Position numbers and translations under genes: made by a program. From the NCBI RefSeq assembly GCF_000482465.1, contig NZ_AXVJ01000041.1:62001-126000 (forward strand): DNA of 64,000 bases, given 5' to 3'. This DNA is from Runella limosa DSM 17973 (GTDB lineage Bacteria; Bacteroidota; Bacteroidia; Cytophagales; Spirosomataceae). The notes under the pieces were generated by a model, which did no database searches, was not told the DNA's origin, and worked only from the letters and a program-made list of their open reading frames with translations. Positions 34,557-42,541 of the stretch are shown piece after piece. Positions within the stretch are counted from its first letter, which is position 1. Every line of letters starts with the position of its first letter.

Positions 34557-35165
34557 ATGCTGCCGTGGCTCAAGTACGGAATTGGGGGCGCTGTGGTGCT
34601 GTTGTTGGCCTACAATTCAGTGTATTTTAGAAAATTGGACGAAGTAAAAGCAGAGGCTTCGGGGAAGTTTGATGCTGCAAGTTTTGCCAAGAATTTTTTA
34701 GAAAAACAGTTGAGCCCAAAACTGGAAACTGCGCCCGATATTGATGAATTGACGACTATGCTTTCGACGGATAAAAACAAGGCGTTTGATACTTATTCGC
34801 ACGCGACGGCGATTGGGAACATCCGTTATTTTTTGGTCAAAGGACAGGGTAAAATTGTCAAAATTAATGAGAATGACCTGACGATTCAGACGCCCAAACA
34901 GCAGCTTACCTTAGCGATGGAATTTATTTATGGCAATGCCTTGCGGGATGCTTCTGGGGAATTTGATATTACAAAATTTACCAAAACTGCCGACATCAAC
35001 AACGTTTCCTCGGAGTTGAATAAACTCATTCGAGCATCGGTAGTATTTCCGTTTCGTCCCAAAGCCAAAGAAGGTGATATGGTGCAGTTTGCGGGGGCAG
35101 TTGCCCTTAATAAAGAACACCTGAATCTGGCTGAAATTGAGGTGATTCCAGCGTCGTTAAAATAA
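34557..35165 (+). CDS. DUF2291 membrane-anchored protein of a sugar ABC transporter
   Basis: The ATG at 34557 lies one base after the binding-protein stop; an in-frame ATG at 34527 would overlap it by 29 bases. The protein of about 202 residues has one N-terminal transmembrane anchor (LKYGIGGAVVLLLAYNSVYF) and then a periplasmic domain beginning KLDEVKAEA. It includes a small beta-barrel part (KGQGKIVKINENDLTIQT) and ends in an OB-like stretch with FRPKAKEGDMVQFAGAVALN. DUF2291 proteins occur next to RbsB/A/C-type sugar transporters. Their role is unproven; an accessory transport function is inferred. Confidence 0.85.
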   Translation: MLPWLKYGIGGAVVLLLAYNSVYFRKLDEVKAEASGKFDAASFAKNFLEKQLSPKLETAPDIDELTTMLSTDKNKAFDTYSHATAIGNIRYFLVKGQGKIVKINENDLTIQTPKQQLTLAMEFIYGNALRDASGEFDITKFTKTADINNVSSELNKLIRASVVFPFRPKAKEGDMVQFAGAVALNKEHLNLAEIEVIPASLK

Positions 35166-35185
35166 TTTACCGCAATAGGTTTTAT

Positions 35186-36691
35186 ATGTTAGTTGCCGAA
35201 AATATCACCAAAAAATTCTCAGGCGTCACGGCCCTCGACAACGTTTGCCTCGAACTCCATGAGGGGAAAGTCAACGCTATTTTGGGGGAAAATGGCGCAG
35301 GAAAGTCCACCTTGATGAAGATTTTGTCGGGCGTTTATCAAGAATACGAAGGGCAACTCCTGTGGAACGGACGTCCCGTCCGTTTTTTAGGCACCAAAGA
35401 AGCCCAAGACGCAGGAATTGCCATCATCCACCAAGAACTCAACCTGATACCATACCTGAGTATCACCGAAAATATCTTTTTGGGACAAGAATTAGAGACG
35501 ATTTGGGGGGCGCTCAATAAGAAAAAAATGCGTCAAACGACCACTGAGTTGCTCAAAAAACTCAAATTGGACGTTGACCCTGATACCCAAGTGAATGAAC
35601 TGAAAGTAGGGCAACAACAATTGGTTGAAATTGCGAAGGCGCTGTTGCTCAACCCTCAAGTGATTATCATGGACGAACCGACCTCGGCCATTACCGACCA
35701 AGAAGTAGAAACGTTGTTTGACATCATCAATGAGTTGAAGCAAGAAAATAAAACCATTGCCTACATTTCGCACAAACTCGACGAGTTGTTTCGGATTGCC
35801 GACCGCTACATTGTGTTGCGCGATGGCAAGTCGATTGAGTCGGGCGAAATGGCAGGAATCAATCAGGATCAACTGATTCAAAAAATGGTAGGACGGGAGA
35901 TTTTTGTTCATCAAAAGCCTGCGTTGTCGGTTTCCCAAGACCAATTGTTGAGCGTTCAGCATTTTTCACTCAAACGCTCGGCCAAACGTCCTGAGTTGGT
36001 GCTTGATAATCTGTCGTTTACGCTTAAACGGGGCGAAATTCTGGGCATTTTTGGCTTGATGGGAGCGGGTAGAACGGAGCTTTTTGAAGCACTTTTTGGA
36101 TTACACCCAGCCCTTACGTCGGGGAAAGTGAGCATTGAAAGGCAGGAAGTGAAAATTACGTCGCCTGTCGAAGCTGTAAAAGCAGGTTTGGCGTTGGTGC
36201 CCGAAGACCGAAAACGAGACGGCATCGTGCCCATCATGGAGGTAAAGCAAAACATTAGCTTGGCGTCGTTGGGGTATCATGTCGAAAAAAATGGCGTGCT
36301 AAACAACAACGCAGAGGCTCAACTGGCCGACAAATACATCCAGGAATTAGGGATAAAAACGTCGTCGTCGGGGCAATTGATTAAAAACCTCAGCGGCGGC
36401 AATCAGCAGAAAGCAATTTTGGGGAAATGGCTGGCCACACACCCTAAAATTTTACTCCTCGACGAACCCACGCGCGGTATTGACGTACACGCCAAAAGTG
36501 AGATTTATAGGTTGATACTTCAGTTGGCGGCGTCGGGACTGGGGATTTTGATGGTGTCTTCCGAACTCCCCGAAATTTTTGCGGTTTCGGACCGAGTTTT
36601 AGTGTTGTCAGAAGGAAAATTAACCCTCGAAACACCCATCGAAAACGCCACGGAAGACAAACTTTTAAAAGCAGCGATTTCAAAGAAATAA
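35186..36691 (+). CDS. Sugar ABC transporter ATPase (RbsA/MglA type, two ATPase domains)
   Basis: The 501-residue protein has two tandem ABC domains. The first has Walker A GENGAGKST, signature LKVGQQQLVEIAKAL and Walker B VIIMDEPTSAIT. The second has the degenerate Walker A of this family (GLMGAGRTE), signature LSGGNQQKAILGKWL and Walker B ILLLDEPTRGIDV. This arrangement is typical of ribose/galactose-type importers. It is 20 bases downstream of the DUF2291 gene and upstream of the permease, from which it is separated by a hairpin repeat. Confidence 0.96.
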   Translation: MLVAENITKKFSGVTALDNVCLELHEGKVNAILGENGAGKSTLMKILSGVYQEYEGQLLWNGRPVRFLGTKEAQDAGIAIIHQELNLIPYLSITENIFLGQELETIWGALNKKKMRQTTTELLKKLKLDVDPDTQVNELKVGQQQLVEIAKALLLNPQVIIMDEPTSAITDQEVETLFDIINELKQENKTIAYISHKLDELFRIADRYIVLRDGKSIESGEMAGINQDQLIQKMVGREIFVHQKPALSVSQDQLLSVQHFSLKRSAKRPELVLDNLSFTLKRGEILGIFGLMGAGRTELFEALFGLHPALTSGKVSIERQEVKITSPVEAVKAGLALVPEDRKRDGIVPIMEVKQNISLASLGYHVEKNGVLNNNAEAQLADKYIQELGIKTSSSGQLIKNLSGGNQQKAILGKWLATHPKILLLDEPTRGIDVHAKSEIYRLILQLAASGLGILMVSSELPEIFAVSDRVLVLSEGKLTLETPIENATEDKLLKAAISKK

Positions 36692-36702
36692 GGTGTACAA
36701 AG

Positions 36703-36792
36703 CAAACACATAGTTCACTTAGATTTTTACATAGAAAACAAAGCTTTTACTCTATTTTCTATGTGTTTATTCTACTGATTTCTATGTGTTTC
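36703..36792. repeat. Hairpin repeat between ATPase and permease genes
   Basis: ACATAGAAAA and TTTTCTATGT form a perfect 10-bp stem, flanked by AACACATAG / CTATGTGTT copies. It belongs to the same word family as 20540-20583 and 23420-23480. Confidence 0.6.
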
Positions 36793-36818
36793 AGAATGAA
36801 TGTCACAAAAGAAAAAAT

Positions 36819-37799
36819 ATGCAAACAACCCTTGAATCTCAGAAAAAACGGTTAGCCAAGCTACAACCCCTGATTGCACTCTTCGTTTTGTGCCTCATCA
36901 TTGGGTTGTTGTCCGATAAATTTTTCACAGTTTCTAATTTTTGGAACGTCCTCCGCCAAATCTCCGTCAACATTTGCTTATCGGTAGGGATGACTCTCGT
37001 TGTGCTAATGGCAGGAATTGACCTGTCGGTGGGGTCGGTTTTGGCCTTGTGCGGGGCGATTACCGCAGGTTTGTTCAAAATGGGCATTGAAGTACCTTCC
37101 CAAAACCTGTACGTTGGGTTCACGTTATTAGGGGCTTCTGTAGCGGGAGTTCTGACGGGCGCGTTGTTAGGGTTTTTCAACGGTTTTGTTATTACCCGCT
37201 TCAAAGTCCCTTCTTTTGTCGCCACGTTGGCCATGTTGACCGTCGCTCGCGGCCTTACCATGCTTTGGACCAAAGGCTTTCCTATCAGTGGTCTCGGCGA
37301 GCAGTTTGCGTACATGGGAACGGGCTGGTTTTTAGGCGTTCCTGTACCTGTATGGATCAGTGCCACCGTGGTAGGATTGGCGGTGTTTTTGTCAGACAAA
37401 ACCAAGTTGGGGCGCTACATCTACGCCATCGGTGGCAACGAAAATGCGTCGCTTTTGTCGGGCATCAACATCAATAAAGTCAAGGTCATTGTCTATACCA
37501 TCGCAGGCGCCTTGGCGGCGGTAGGTGGTCTCATGGTGACTTCGCGCCTCGATTCGGCCCAACCCAACGCAGGAACAGGCTACGAACTCGACTCCATCGC
37601 TGCCGTTGTGATTGGCGGTACCTCGCTTTCGGGCGGAAAGGGAAGCATTTGGGGAACCGTGTTGGGCGCCATCATCATCGGGGTTTTGAACAACGGCTTG
37701 GTCTTGTTGAACGTTTCCCCTTTTTGGCAACAAGTCGTCAAAGGTTTTGTGATTCTCTTGGCCGTTATTATTGACAAAGTAAATTCTAAAAATGGATAA
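36819..37799 (+). CDS. Ribose-type ABC transporter permease (RbsC family)
   Basis: I use the ATG at 36819 (MQTTLESQKKRLAKLQPL). The roughly 326-residue protein has 8-10 hydrophobic segments with family motifs: FWNVLRQISVNICLSVGMTLVVLMAGIDLSVGSVLAL, GFFNGFVITRFKVPSFVATLAMLTVARGL, AIGGNENASLLSGI, and GGLMVTSRLDSAQPNAGTGYELDSIAAVVIGGTSLSGGKGS. It forms the membrane pore with the ATPase at 35186. A hairpin follows its stop codon (37806-37834). Confidence 0.95.
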   Translation: MQTTLESQKKRLAKLQPLIALFVLCLIIGLLSDKFFTVSNFWNVLRQISVNICLSVGMTLVVLMAGIDLSVGSVLALCGAITAGLFKMGIEVPSQNLYVGFTLLGASVAGVLTGALLGFFNGFVITRFKVPSFVATLAMLTVARGLTMLWTKGFPISGLGEQFAYMGTGWFLGVPVPVWISATVVGLAVFLSDKTKLGRYIYAIGGNENASLLSGININKVKVIVYTIAGALAAVGGLMVTSRLDSAQPNAGTGYELDSIAAVVIGGTSLSGGKGSIWGTVLGAIIIGVLNNGLVLLNVSPFWQQVVKGFVILLAVIIDKVNSKNG

Positions 37800-37805
37800 G
37801 TGGAA

Positions 37806-37834
37806 CCCTTCCAAGGTTCTAAACCTTGGAAGGG
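37806..37834 (+). terminator. Dispersed palindrome after the permease gene
   Basis: CCCTTCCAAGGTT and AACCTTGGAAGGG form a perfect 13-bp stem around the 3-base loop CTA, 6 bases after the permease stop. There is no U tract, so it may attenuate or stabilise rather than terminate. The same hairpin, with a compensated base pair, occurs at 60988-61020. Confidence 0.5.
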
Positions 37835-37927
37835 CTAGCCACACCACATACTTGGGTTCAAAGAACTGCTTTGTGAACTTTGTGTTGCATTTCTTTGTGC
37901 TTTCTGTGGTTTAAATAAACTTCAAAA

Positions 37928-39409
37928 ATGGCTTATATTCTCTCCATCGACCAAGGCACGAGCAGCACCAAAACGTTGATTTTTGACGCAGCGGGCAATG
38001 CCGTTGCACGGGCATCGGAACCTTTAAAAACGCATTATTTTGGCGAAGGTTTTGCCGAGCAAGACCCCGAAGAAATTTATCAAAACGTACTCACCTCGGT
38101 ACGGAAGTGCGTGGCAGCGTTTACGTCAAAAGGAGGAAAAATAGCGGATATTCAGTCGGTGGGTATCTCCAACCAACGCGAGACATTTGTGCTTTGGGAT
38201 GAGAACGGACAACCGTTGCACAACGCTGTCATTTGGCAGTGTAAACGCTCCGTGCAAGTTTGTGAATCGTTGAAAAGCAAAGGGTTAGAAGAGAGTGTTC
38301 GCTCAAAAACGGGTTTAATTATTGACCCTTATTTTTCGGGAACAAAAGTAATGTGGCTCAATGAAAACGTTGAAATCGTCAAAACTGCCATTGCCGAAGG
38401 ACGCGCTTACTTCGGAACGGTCGATACATGGTTGTTGTTCAAACTCACCCAAGGACGACAGTTTTTGACGGATTATACCAATGCTTCCCGCACGTTATTT
38501 TTTAACTTAGATACCCTTGCGTGGGATGCCGAATTACTGGAAGCATTTGGACTTTCTAACGTCCATTTGCCCGAACCAAAACCCTCGGCGTTTGAGTTTG
38601 GTGCTTCCGATTTTGAAGGACTTTTTGACACTCCCGTAGCCATTACGGCCATGATTGGCGATAGCCACGCGGCCGCTTTTGGAGAGGGATGTTTCACCTC
38701 AGGAACGGCCAAAGCTACTTTGGGAACAGGTTGCTCGATTTTGATGAACGTGGGCAGCGAGCGCAAAAACTCAACCCAAGGCATGATGACCACGGTCTGT
38801 TGGAGCGTTGAAGGACGAGTAGATTATGCCTTAGAAGGAGTTATTGTAACGTGTGGTGCTACTATCGAATGGCTCAAAAACGAACTAGGTTTGATACAAG
38901 ACAGTCGCGAAACCGAGGCCATGGCAAGGGCGGTAGAAAACAACGGCGGGGTGTATCTCGTGCCTGCATTTAGCGGGTTGGGTGCTCCCCATTGGAACAT
39001 GAAACGCAAAGCGTCGATTTCAGGATTGACATTCGGAAGTTCCAAAAACCACATCGTTCGGGCGGCGTTGGAGTCAATTCCGTACCAAATCAAAGATATT
39101 ATTTCGGCGATGGAGTCGGATACCGAAATAGAACTCAAAGAACTAATGGTGGACGGAGGAATGACTTCCAACGGTTTTGTGGTGCAATTTTTGGCTGATT
39201 TGTTGGCAAAACCCGTCGCTACCATCGGTCTTGCCGATGTTTCGGCCTTAGGAGCAGCCTATTTGTCGGGACTTGGGAGTGGGCTTTGGGCGTCGATAGA
39301 AGAAATTGCCCAGCTGCACAGCAACAAGACGTACCTTGAACCCAACCTTGCTAATGCCACGATTGCGGGCGATTATGAAGGTTGGTTGACCAACGTAAAA
39401 ATGCAATGA
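37928..39409 (+). CDS. FGGY-family carbohydrate kinase (glycerol-kinase-like; candidate ketose kinase)
   Basis: The 493-residue protein has the FGGY layout: N-terminal phosphate loop (ILSIDQGTSSTKTLIFD), SVGISNQRETFVLWD, NAVIWQCKRS, the GLIIDPYFSGTKVMWL region and FGTVDTWLLFKLT. The C-terminal domain has ATLGTGCSILMNVG and VDGGMTSNGFVVQFLADLL. It looks most like glycerol kinase, but the position after a pentose importer and with an isomerase and transketolase points to a ketose such as apulose. Its stop overlaps the GntR-type gene by 4 bases. The family is certain; the substrate is inferred. Confidence 0.92.
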   Translation: MAYILSIDQGTSSTKTLIFDAAGNAVARASEPLKTHYFGEGFAEQDPEEIYQNVLTSVRKCVAAFTSKGGKIADIQSVGISNQRETFVLWDENGQPLHNAVIWQCKRSVQVCESLKSKGLEESVRSKTGLIIDPYFSGTKVMWLNENVEIVKTAIAEGRAYFGTVDTWLLFKLTQGRQFLTDYTNASRTLFFNLDTLAWDAELLEAFGLSNVHLPEPKPSAFEFGASDFEGLFDTPVAITAMIGDSHAAAFGEGCFTSGTAKATLGTGCSILMNVGSERKNSTQGMMTTVCWSVEGRVDYALEGVIVTCGATIEWLKNELGLIQDSRETEAMARAVENNGGVYLVPAFSGLGAPHWNMKRKASISGLTFGSSKNHIVRAALESIPYQIKDIISAMESDTEIELKELMVDGGMTSNGFVVQFLADLLAKPVATIGLADVSALGAAYLSGLGSGLWASIEEIAQLHSNKTYLEPNLANATIAGDYEGWLTNVKMQ

Positions 39410-40440
39410 AAAAAAGACCTTTAATCGAACTCATTTCCGTAGATTGCTATTCGGCAACTCCTAAATACTTGCAAGTAGCCAATTCTATTTTGACGGCCAT
39501 TGGCAAAGGAGAGTTGGAAAAAGACGAGATTTTACCGTCGATTAACGAACTGAGTTTTGAATCGGATATTTCGCGGGATACGGCCGAAAAAGGCTATAAG
39601 TACCTCAAAAAAATTGGAATGCTTGACTCCGTTCCTGGCAAAGGATATTTTGTCAAAAGTACGGTGATTCATCCGCATCCAAAGATTTTTTTGTTGGTCA
39701 ATAAATTGAATGCGCACAAAAAAATCATCTACGATGCGCTCGTATCGGCATTAGGAGAGCGCGTTACGATTGATTTTTACATTTATAACAACGACTTCAA
39801 TTATTTTAAAAAACTCCTCCAAACCAATAGCCACGACTACACGCATTACGTCATCATTCCGCACTTTACCGAGGGAGGAGAGAAAGCCCACGAAGTCATT
39901 AACAATACGATTCCCCGCGAGAAGGTGATTGTCGTCGATAAACCGATTGAGGGAATAAAGGGCAAGTACGGTTCAGTGTGCCAAAACTTTGAAAAAGACA
40001 TTTACAACGCCCTCGAACAGGCGTTAGAAGCCTTGTCGAAGTACCAAAAAATCAACATTATTTTTCCGCAAGAATCCCACCATCCCAAAGAAATTCTGGA
40101 AGGCTTGTCGCTCTTTTGCCATCAGTATTCCTTTGATTTTGAGGTAATAAGTGGTATTGTGAATGAACCCATTCGGGCGGGGGAAGTGTATATCAGTATT
40201 ACCGAAAATGACCTGATTGTGCTGGTAGAGAAGGCGTTGGCTTCAACCCTAAAAGTAGGGCAGGAGGTGGGCATCATTTCTTACAACGACACCCCCCTCA
40301 AGCGCATTATCCTCGACGGAATTACGACTATTTCGGCCGATTTTGAGTTGATGGGACAGAAAACCGCAGAGCTGATTCTCAACAATGCGAAGGAATACAT
40401 AGAAGTGCCGTTTTACCTCACGCTCAGGGCTTCCTTGTGA
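39406..40440 (+). CDS. GntR-family regulator with LacI-like sugar-binding domain
   Basis: The ATG at 39406 overlaps the kinase stop (ATGA); earlier codons belong to the kinase end. The 344-residue protein has an N-terminal GntR winged helix (ATPKYLQVANSILTAIGKGELEKDEILPSINELS, SRDTAEKGYKYLKKIGMLDSVPGKGYFV). A periplasmic-binding-protein-like effector domain covers about 90-344 (HYVIIPHFTEGG, ..VIVVDKPIEG.., VGIISYNDTPLKRIILDGITTIS). Such hybrids are the usual Bacteroidota pentose regulators. As the last gene of the operon it gives the locus a second regulator alongside the DeoR protein. Confidence 0.92.
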   Translation: MKKRPLIELISVDCYSATPKYLQVANSILTAIGKGELEKDEILPSINELSFESDISRDTAEKGYKYLKKIGMLDSVPGKGYFVKSTVIHPHPKIFLLVNKLNAHKKIIYDALVSALGERVTIDFYIYNNDFNYFKKLLQTNSHDYTHYVIIPHFTEGGEKAHEVINNTIPREKVIVVDKPIEGIKGKYGSVCQNFEKDIYNALEQALEALSKYQKINIIFPQESHHPKEILEGLSLFCHQYSFDFEVISGIVNEPIRAGEVYISITENDLIVLVEKALASTLKVGQEVGIISYNDTPLKRIILDGITTISADFELMGQKTAELILNNAKEYIEVPFYLTLRASL

Positions 40441-40441
40441 T

Positions 40442-42334
40442 TTACCACTTCTCGATGTAGCCCAATTGTTGGTCTTCGTCTTCGTATTCCAATTCGGCGT
40501 CTTTTTCCCAAATTTCCATTTCGCAGGGCTTGCAGTTAAACCGCAATTTGTACTCCACTTCGCCGTGTTTTAGGGTGAGGGGCTCGGTCAATTTTTCGCC
40601 CATGGTGGCGCGCTGGAATCGCGCGCATTTGCCCAACTCGTACTTGACGCAGTACTTGGTGGTCATCACCCGCGATTTTCCTGGATCCCATTGCAGCTCA
40701 AACGCCTTTTCGATTTCCGTCACGCCATGACGTTGGTAAAACTCCCGCGCCATGTGATTGGCCACATTGTACATGAAGTCAAGCTTTTGAACGGGGTAGG
40801 GGTGGGTCGTTTTTTCGATTTGAAACGTTTCGCGGTGGTAATCTCGCACCCGAACCTCCGCCAATTCTTCAAGCACTTCGCGGCGGATTTCGTTGACTTT
40901 TGACGTGGGCAAAAACCAGTTTTGGCTAAATTGCACTTCCATAGCGTCCACCTCAAAAGGCGTATTGCCCGTTTTAGCCAAGTTCTTTTTGATGTTCGGA
41001 ATCACCGATTCTTCGGTGCGAGCTAGTTCTTTGGCGATGGCGAGCGTCGAGCTGTGTTGGTGACCGTCTTCGTCGATGGCGAGTAGTTGAAAGCCGTCGG
41101 CAGTTTCAGAAAAATACAGCGAAACGCCAATTTTACGCACGGCGCTGTTTTCTTTTTCCACCATTTTGTTGAACTCCGCATCCGAATTTCGATAAATAAC
41201 CGTTCCCACAGGAAGTGGCTTAAAGGTATTGGGGATGACGAGGTTATTGAAAATCACGTTGATTTGAACCCCGTCGGCCACGCCTTCTTCGTTGATAAAA
41301 TAAAGGCCGTCGCCGTTGTTGAGTTCTTCAAAGTTTTCAATGACGTAGCCCTTGCCTTTGATTTCCAACAGCTTGCCGATGTATTGCCCCTGCGATTTCG
41401 GACTTTCCCACGAACCGATTTTCTCCTTTCTCTTATTGACAAAATAGTCGGTGTAGCCTCGGTTGAAACTTCGATCCATCTGTGGTTCAAAGTTGTAGAA
41501 GGTGCGGCCCGAAGAAGCTTTTTCGTATTTATCGCCGTTTTCGGCCAAAAATGCGTCTAATTTTTGACGCAAAAACGACGTATTATTTTTGACATAAACG
41601 ATGTCTTTCAAGCGCCCTTCGATTTTGAAAGAAGTGATACCCGCTTCAATCAGATTGGGCAGTTGGTCGCTCAAATCCAAGTCTTTGATGGACAATAAAT
41701 GGCTGTTGGAAATCAACGTTTCGCCCTTGCCGTCAATGAGTTGGTAAGGCAAGCGGCAGTTTTGGGCGCAAGAACCACGGTTGGCACTTCGCTCACCGTT
41801 GGCCACGCTCATGTAGCAATTTCCGCTAAACGACACGCACAAAGCCCCCGACACAAAAAACTCCAATTCGATGTCGGTAGCTTCGCTGATGTCACGGATT
41901 TGGTCTAAGTTTAGCTCTCTGGCCAAAACCGCTCGTTTCATGCCCGCATCGGCCAAGAACTTAACGTGCTGGGCATCGCGGTTGTTGGCCTGGGTACTGG
42001 CGTGAATCACGATAGGCGGCAAATCCATCTCCATGATGGCCATGTCTTGGATGATGAGCGCATCCACGCCAATTTTGTACAATTCGTGAATCAGTTTCTG
42101 GCAAGTGGCGAGTTCTTCGTCGTACAAAATGGTATTGATAACGACAAACACCTTTGCCTTGAAAAGATGGGCGTAGCGCACCATGTCGGCGATGTCCTCG
42201 ACCGAGTTGGTGGCATTGGTTCGTGCGCCAAACTGCGGAGCACCAATATAGACAGCATCTGCCCCTGCATTGATAGCGGCCATTCCTTGGTAAAGGTTTT
42301 TGGCAGGAGCAAGAATCTCAACTTTCTTTTTCAT
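40442..42334 (-). CDS. U32 peptidase-family protein (RlhA/TrhP-like RNA hydroxylation factor)
   Basis: The 630-residue protein begins VEILAPAKNLYQGMAAINAGADAVYIG, the TIM-barrel start of the family. It carries the U32 signature ELEFFVSGALC...SGNCYMS (residues 157-176). C166, C173, C189 and C193 are candidate iron-sulfur ligands, as in UbiU/V and TrhP. The C-terminal part adds a Cys pair (KYCVKYELGKC) and CKPC. Family members are now known to hydroxylate tRNA or 23S rRNA bases using prephenate-linked chemistry rather than to cleave proteins. Its length is closest to RlhA (YdcP). It is convergent with the GntR-type gene, one base apart. Confidence 0.9.
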   Translation of the reverse strand: MKKKVEILAPAKNLYQGMAAINAGADAVYIGAPQFGARTNATNSVEDIADMVRYAHLFKAKVFVVINTILYDEELATCQKLIHELYKIGVDALIIQDMAIMEMDLPPIVIHASTQANNRDAQHVKFLADAGMKRAVLARELNLDQIRDISEATDIELEFFVSGALCVSFSGNCYMSVANGERSANRGSCAQNCRLPYQLIDGKGETLISNSHLLSIKDLDLSDQLPNLIEAGITSFKIEGRLKDIVYVKNNTSFLRQKLDAFLAENGDKYEKASSGRTFYNFEPQMDRSFNRGYTDYFVNKRKEKIGSWESPKSQGQYIGKLLEIKGKGYVIENFEELNNGDGLYFINEEGVADGVQINVIFNNLVIPNTFKPLPVGTVIYRNSDAEFNKMVEKENSAVRKIGVSLYFSETADGFQLLAIDEDGHQHSSTLAIAKELARTEESVIPNIKKNLAKTGNTPFEVDAMEVQFSQNWFLPTSKVNEIRREVLEELAEVRVRDYHRETFQIEKTTHPYPVQKLDFMYNVANHMAREFYQRHGVTEIEKAFELQWDPGKSRVMTTKYCVKYELGKCARFQRATMGEKLTEPLTLKHGEVEYKLRFNCKPCEMEIWEKDAELEYEDEDQQLGYIEKW

Positions 42335-42444
42335 CTAATTATCTATCCGTTGTAAGAATGGAGCGCAAAATTAGGGAATTTTGAGGAGATATGGAGGGTG
42401 ACGTTAATGGGCTTGGAGTAGTTGCTTGCCTTCTCCTCCAAAAT

Positions 42445-42481
42445 CATGGTTTTCTATGAGATGATTTCATAGAAAACCATG
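42445..42481. repeat. Perfect 15-bp hairpin between U32 and fused M23 genes
   Basis: CATGGTTTTCTATGA (42445-42459) and its exact inverse (42467-42481) enclose a 7-base loop. It lies in a divergent spacer, so it is neither gene's terminator. No other feature is visible in the 207-base spacer. Confidence 0.6.
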
Positions 42482-42541
42482 AGGAACAATGCGAAGCAAT
42501 TTTCTCAGTTTTGTGATTATTAAACTTAATCACCTTCTACT

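Noticed and set aside
37928-39409. Plain glycerol kinase
   Set aside because: It resembles that family most, but there is no glycerol facilitator or glycerol-3-phosphate dehydrogenase nearby. It is embedded in a pentose import operon, so I kept the substrate open.
40442-42334. Secreted collagenase, from the U32 peptidase name
   Set aside because: There is no signal peptide, and the cysteine pattern fits the RNA hydroxylation and iron-sulfur members of the family.
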